NCBI GenBank assembly: GCA_028583605.1
Contig: CM053326.1
Coordinates: forward strand, 20,240,536 to 20,304,535
Length of the DNA stretch: 64,000 nucleotides
From: Dastarcus helophoroides
Lineage: Eukaryota; Arthropoda; Insecta; Coleoptera; Bothrideridae
Direction of reading: 5' to 3'
Positions within the stretch are counted from its first letter, which is position 1. Each line of letters begins with the position of its first letter. A program made the position numbers and the translations under genes. The notes beneath the pieces are model-generated. The model had not been told where the DNA came from and did not search any database. It saw only the letters and a program-made list of their open reading frames with translations. This document shows, in pieces, positions 60,640-64,000 of this stretch.

Positions 60640-62096
60640 ATGGGTATGTAAATGAAATGTTTCTGGTGTTCCTGTTTCATATATAACTTAAATTTACAGA
60701 TGTGATTTCACAGAAAAAAGCCCTAATTAGCTTTCTAGCCAGAGGAGATCACAAACAAAAAGATGGTTTGATACTTTCTGGTTCCACCATAACATATGAC
60801 TTAACACTAAACAGTACAAACGCTAGAAATACGCTTTTGTGCACCATTGACTTATCGAATTGTGATTTGAATGAATTACCTCTAAATGTAAAGTTACCGA
60901 ATTTGAAACATTTAAATTTATCTAACAATAAGTTAGAGAAGGTGCCCAAGTGCTTGTACTTGGGCTTAGAAGCTTTAGAAGAGTTGGATTTATCCCACAA
61001 TTTGATAAATGACTTCGATATGGAACCCTTGTGTCGACAAAGCTTAAAAATTTTAAAATTAGAATGTAACAAGCTTGGGCATGTACCACAATGGATCTTA
61101 GCTCTGCGAGGCGTCAATTTACAACAATTCGATTTCAGTCAAAATAGTGTCGATCGATTACGATGCTTATTTGACAATACAGAAAAACTGAAGATAAGAA
61201 GTATTATTATGCGGAATTGCATGCTGCGAAATTGCGATTTCAACTTCTTTAAAAACTTGCACAGTTTAGAATATTTAGATATTAGTAATGAGCGAGGTGT
61301 AGACAAAAATAAAAACAATTTTTTAGACATTGATGTTCTTTTTGTTAAACCACTTTGGAGCGGTTTGTCGGTCCTTAAATTGAATAATTTGGTTTTATCG
61401 ATTTTTCCAGATGGTATTTGCTGGTTGGAGTCTTTGGTGGAGTTGTATGTTGCCGGAAACTATTTGCATTGGCTGCCTGAGAACGGGCTTGAATTTTTGG
61501 TCAATTTGAAAGTTATAGATTTATCCGAGAATAATCTCTGCAAAATCCCAGAGAAGTTGTTGTGGCTGGAAAACTTGCGTAGCCTTCGGGCTTCTTTCAA
61601 CCTGTTAGAGGTTGTATCGTTGGCAGGTCTGACGAGTTTAGAAGAGCTTGATTTGTACCATAATTGTATCACAGAATTTGATGGAGACTTAAGTTGCCTT
61701 AAATATGTAGATTTAGAGCAGAATGCGTTTGATACTATTGGTTTAGATGGGAGTTACCAAGAGAAGAAGAATGCTTATAGGAAGCTGAACAAACTTAGAA
61801 TGGATGGTCCTCGAGAGCTGTCTGACTGCGATGAAAGTATTTCTGATCTTTCTTCAGAATCTGAAGACTCATATTCAAATGTTTCCTATGATGAGAATAA
61901 ACTGGAAGGTGATAGAACTTTTGTTGAAACTGAAGAGTGTTGGGATGAGGTGGAACCAACAAGACCAAAATTTGAGGGAATAACCCCATCTGATGATGAG
62001 TGGAATGGGCTAGAAGAGATTGTTTTTAAAGAGAAATTGAACACTATTAAGATTTATAATGAAGATTGGATGTTTTGTGATGCTAAAAACAGTTGA
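60640..62096 (+). CDS. Leucine-rich-repeat protein, 2 coding exons
   Basis: Exons: 60,640-60,643 (ATGG) and 60,700-62,096, giving 466 residues starting MDVISQKKALISFLARGDHK. LRRs run from about residue 48 to 360: LKHLNLSNNKLEKVPKCL, LEELDLSHNLINDF, LKILKLECNKLGHVPQWIL, LVELYVAGNYLHWLPENGL, LKVIDLSENNLCKIPEKL, LEELDLYHNCITEF and LKYVDLEQNAF. A serine- and acid-rich tail follows (CDESISDLSSESEDSYSN) and a conserved-looking end (EGITPSDDEWNGLEEIVFKE). There is no signal peptide or membrane segment, so it is probably an intracellular protein-binding scaffold. I do not recognise the orthologue group. The start is chosen because the ATGG exon with a GTATGT donor joins in frame to a good acceptor, whereas the long frame itself starts only at GTG. 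Confidence 0.85.
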
Positions 62097-62232
62097 CATT
62101 TATTACATCTGCAGCTTCTTTTGATTATTAAACTGGGTACTGGTTTTAAGTTAATAATGCCTTTATTATAAATATATTGAAGATTACCAGAAGACTCAAT
62201 GTTATAACACTTATTCAGAACTTTCAGAACTG

Positions 62233-62238
62233 AATAAA
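62233..62238 (+). terminator. Polyadenylation signal of the LRR gene
   Basis: AATAAA 137 bp after the stop codon; the first canonical signal downstream of the gene. Confidence 0.5.
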
Positions 62239-62408
62239 TATCCCCAATTATTCTATGTGAAATATACATTCTTTGTTTTTTTCTTCAAGAATTGTTTCAT
62301 GTTTAAGTCATTGTTTATTGGAATGAACACTATTAAAAGCTATAAAATTTCAATTGTTTTAATTATTTCAACTTTTAACTTCAAAGTAATCCACTTAAGA
62401 GATATTAC

Positions 62409-62573
62409 TAGGGCAAGATTTAGACTTGATAAGGCCTAAGCTAATTGAGATATGGGGCCCTTTATAAGACCAGAGGTTATAGATTGGTGACAGATATGAT
62501 TTTTTTTGGGGTCCCCAATACAGTCGGGGCTCCAAGCTAAGGTTTGTGTAACTTATATGCAAACCCAGCACTG
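62409..62573. mobile_element. 165-bp hAT-like MITE
   Basis: The left end reads TAGGGCAAGATTTAG. The right end, read inwards on the minus strand, is CAGTGCTGGGTTTGC. Perfect 8-bp target duplications gatattac flank it (62,401-62,408 and 62,574-62,581). The interior has ggggccc and ggggtcccc blocks and no coding potential. Confidence 0.85.
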
Positions 62574-62581
62574 GATATTAC

Positions 62582-63130
62582 TGTCTAACATTGGTAACAA
62601 AAAATAAATAAAATAACCTATTTCCAGGTCAGTTTCTCTTGGCCAAAGTTGAAAAAAACTTAAAATTTTGAGAAAAAATTGAAAATAATTGTTATCACTT
62701 TTTTCTTAAAACTGTTTAAACTATTTTTCTTTGCTTAATATTTTTCTTTAATTCTCGACATTGACATTCTTTGCGAAATATTTAATTTAAACTGGCAAAT
62801 TTTATTTTAATTTTGTTTTTGCAATGTTTAATATTTATTTTGAATTCTTGTCCTCTTCCTTCTAAAAATTCCAAGCTTCAACTTGCAATCTTATGTTTCT
62901 CTAAAGTTTTGGATTACTAACATCAAAATTTCAAAATTTTTTAAAGGTTTTCACATTTATTTTCTCAAATTTTAAATTTTTCAGTTTAAGCGCAAGACGG
63001 ACAAGATTTTGTTTTAATATACAGGATGAACCATAAGTAATGATACATAGAGCAAGAGTAGATTACTCGTATAAAAATAACGTGATTTAGCCACATTTAC
63101 CTTATACCAAAAGTTGATATTAACAGAGAT
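62582..63130. other. AT-rich non-coding DNA
   Basis: No gene seen. AT-rich text of the aaaatttc type to about 62,990, then the left flank of the fold-back element. Confidence 0.4.
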
Positions 63131-63620
63131 ACAGGGTGTCAAATTTGAAAAAAAAATTGTGATTTTTTCACATAACCGATAAACACATTTCACTATAGAC
63201 AAGAAATTTAACATAGGGGGGTTTCTTTGGTCAAGAAATTCTAATTTGCCAACAGATTGCCAGTAACTCATAGGGGGCGCTACCTTCGCTAACTTGTATT
63301 ATTCTAAAGCATGATAACTTTTTTGTGCCTTTATGTACAGTTATTTAACTACATTTTTTACGTAAAAAAGGTGTACTTTCTAAATGTTGGTACAAGCAAC
63401 CGTTTTCAAGATATTTATGGGGAAATAAAATAACCCATTTAAAATTAATATACGTGGGTGCACAAAAAAGTTATGATGATTTAGAATTATGCAGGATAGC
63501 GCAGATAGCGCCCCCTATCAGCTATTTGTAATACGTTAGCAAATTAGAGTTTGTCAACTTAAGAAACCCCCTTGTGCCAAATTTCGTGCCCATATTACAA
63601 TTCATTCCATGCTGAGATAA
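63130..63620. repeat. Fold-back element, about 70-75% similar arms
   Basis: Left arm about 63,205-63,340 and right arm about 63,445-63,585 are inverted copies. Shared blocks include ggggtttctt, attctaatttgc, atagggggcgcta, attctaaa and ataacttttttgtgc. The left outer flank contains tacagggtgtc, a common start of insect DNA-transposon derivatives. No coding region. Confidence 0.7.
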
Positions 63621-63884
63621 TAAGCCTTGTATATACGAATATATACAAGTTTATTACGATGCAATTGAAATCTAATTTCATTAGAATCTAATGAAAATTA
63701 GACTGCAATTGCAAAGTTCACGTAGGTGAGGCAAAGCTTGTATCACGGGTTGCATCGCAACATCCATAGATACAAACGTCCTCGGCGTGACTTTACTTTC
63801 ATCTAGTTTTGACAAATGACCAATTAAATGTTCTGTAATTAAACAGTTAAACGTGCTTAAAATTGAAAATATGTACAACCGCAA

Positions 63885-63924
63885 CCATAGACTAGTTTCG
63901 GCCTTCCTTGGCCTCGACTGACTA
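63885..63924 (-). ncRNA. Degenerate hammerhead motif, minus strand
   Basis: On the minus strand the 32 nt from CGAGGCCAAGGAAGG to ACTAGTCTATGG (63,916-63,885) are identical to the plus-strand motif at 63,969-64,000. The preceding catalytic box reads CAGTCGA here against CTGACGA there, two changes at invariant positions. It should be inactive. Confidence 0.55.
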
Positions 63925-63959
63925 ACGGCTTTAAATTGGAAGTGTATACAACCACCGTA

Positions 63960-64000
63960 CCATGCTGACGAGGCCAAGGAAGGCCGAAACTAGTCTATGG
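63960..64000 (+). ncRNA. Type I hammerhead ribozyme candidate at the window edge
   Basis: Helix I is CCATG (63,960-63,964) with TATGG (63,996-64,000), five pairs including one G-U. The core CTGACGA is at 63,965-63,971. Helix II is GGCC, loop AAGGAA, GGCC (63,972-63,985). GAAAC lies at 63,986-63,990. Helix III is AC/GT closing TA, with GTC (63,993-63,995) as the cleavage triplet. Every invariant hammerhead position is met and GTC is the preferred cleavage site. Its last 32 nt form a perfect inverted repeat with 63,885-63,916. This fits the paired, inverted terminal repeats of Penelope-like elements, but the element continues beyond the window. Confidence 0.8.

Overview
The window is animal nuclear DNA, most likely from an insect. 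It is very AT-rich, its genes carry spliceosomal introns (many short, one of 47 bp), and it is crowded with decayed transposable elements. A beetle-like genome would fit the mix of short introns, AT-rich intergenic DNA and element families, but that is only a guess. No bacterial features, tRNA or rRNA genes were recognised.

Bases 1-29,000 hold no cellular gene that I can support. They contain a diverged tandem satellite of about 410 bp (about 1.6-4.6 kb), two pieces of a Jockey/I-like LINE (5.2-6.7 kb and 13.7-14.3 kb) and scattered short repeats built around a CTGAAGAT, hairpin, GAAACG formula. They also contain R4/Dong-like retrotransposon copies sitting in (TAA)n microsatellite (16.7-19.5 kb). 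A second, nearly full-length LINE on the minus strand (19.5-29.0 kb) has its 3' UTR split by a 5.4-kb hAT-type element with near-perfect 8-bp target duplications.

Bases 29,500-64,000 are gene-rich. In order they hold: a 12-exon TTC17 homologue (-); a cytosolic ferritin heavy chain gene (-) whose 5.3-kb second intron contains a SETMAR-type histone methyltransferase gene on the same strand; and a second, N-terminally extended ferritin (-). These are followed by a ZNF143/Staf-type seven-zinc-finger factor (+), tail to tail with an RNF141-type RING protein (-), then eEF1G (+) and a leucine-rich-repeat protein (+). Exon junctions were worked out by hand from GT-AG sites and reading-frame continuity. 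The CDS sums for TTC17, ferritin 1, ferritin 2, ZNF143-like, RNF141-like, eEF1G and the LRR gene are all divisible by three.

The most interesting signals are two motifs that satisfy every conserved position of a minimal type I hammerhead ribozyme (55,176-55,214 and 63,960-64,000, plus strand). A decayed relative of the first lies in a ferritin intron. A mutated inverted partner of the second lies 50 bp upstream of it. Several other dispersed repeats carry a closely related but imperfect formula. Hammerheads of this kind with a very short helix III are known from Penelope-like retroelements, and the inverted arrangement fits that, but no Penelope coding region is visible here. The SETMAR-like gene is also notable: a 30-bp minisatellite block of exactly 454 nt interrupts otherwise seamless homology and shifts the frame.
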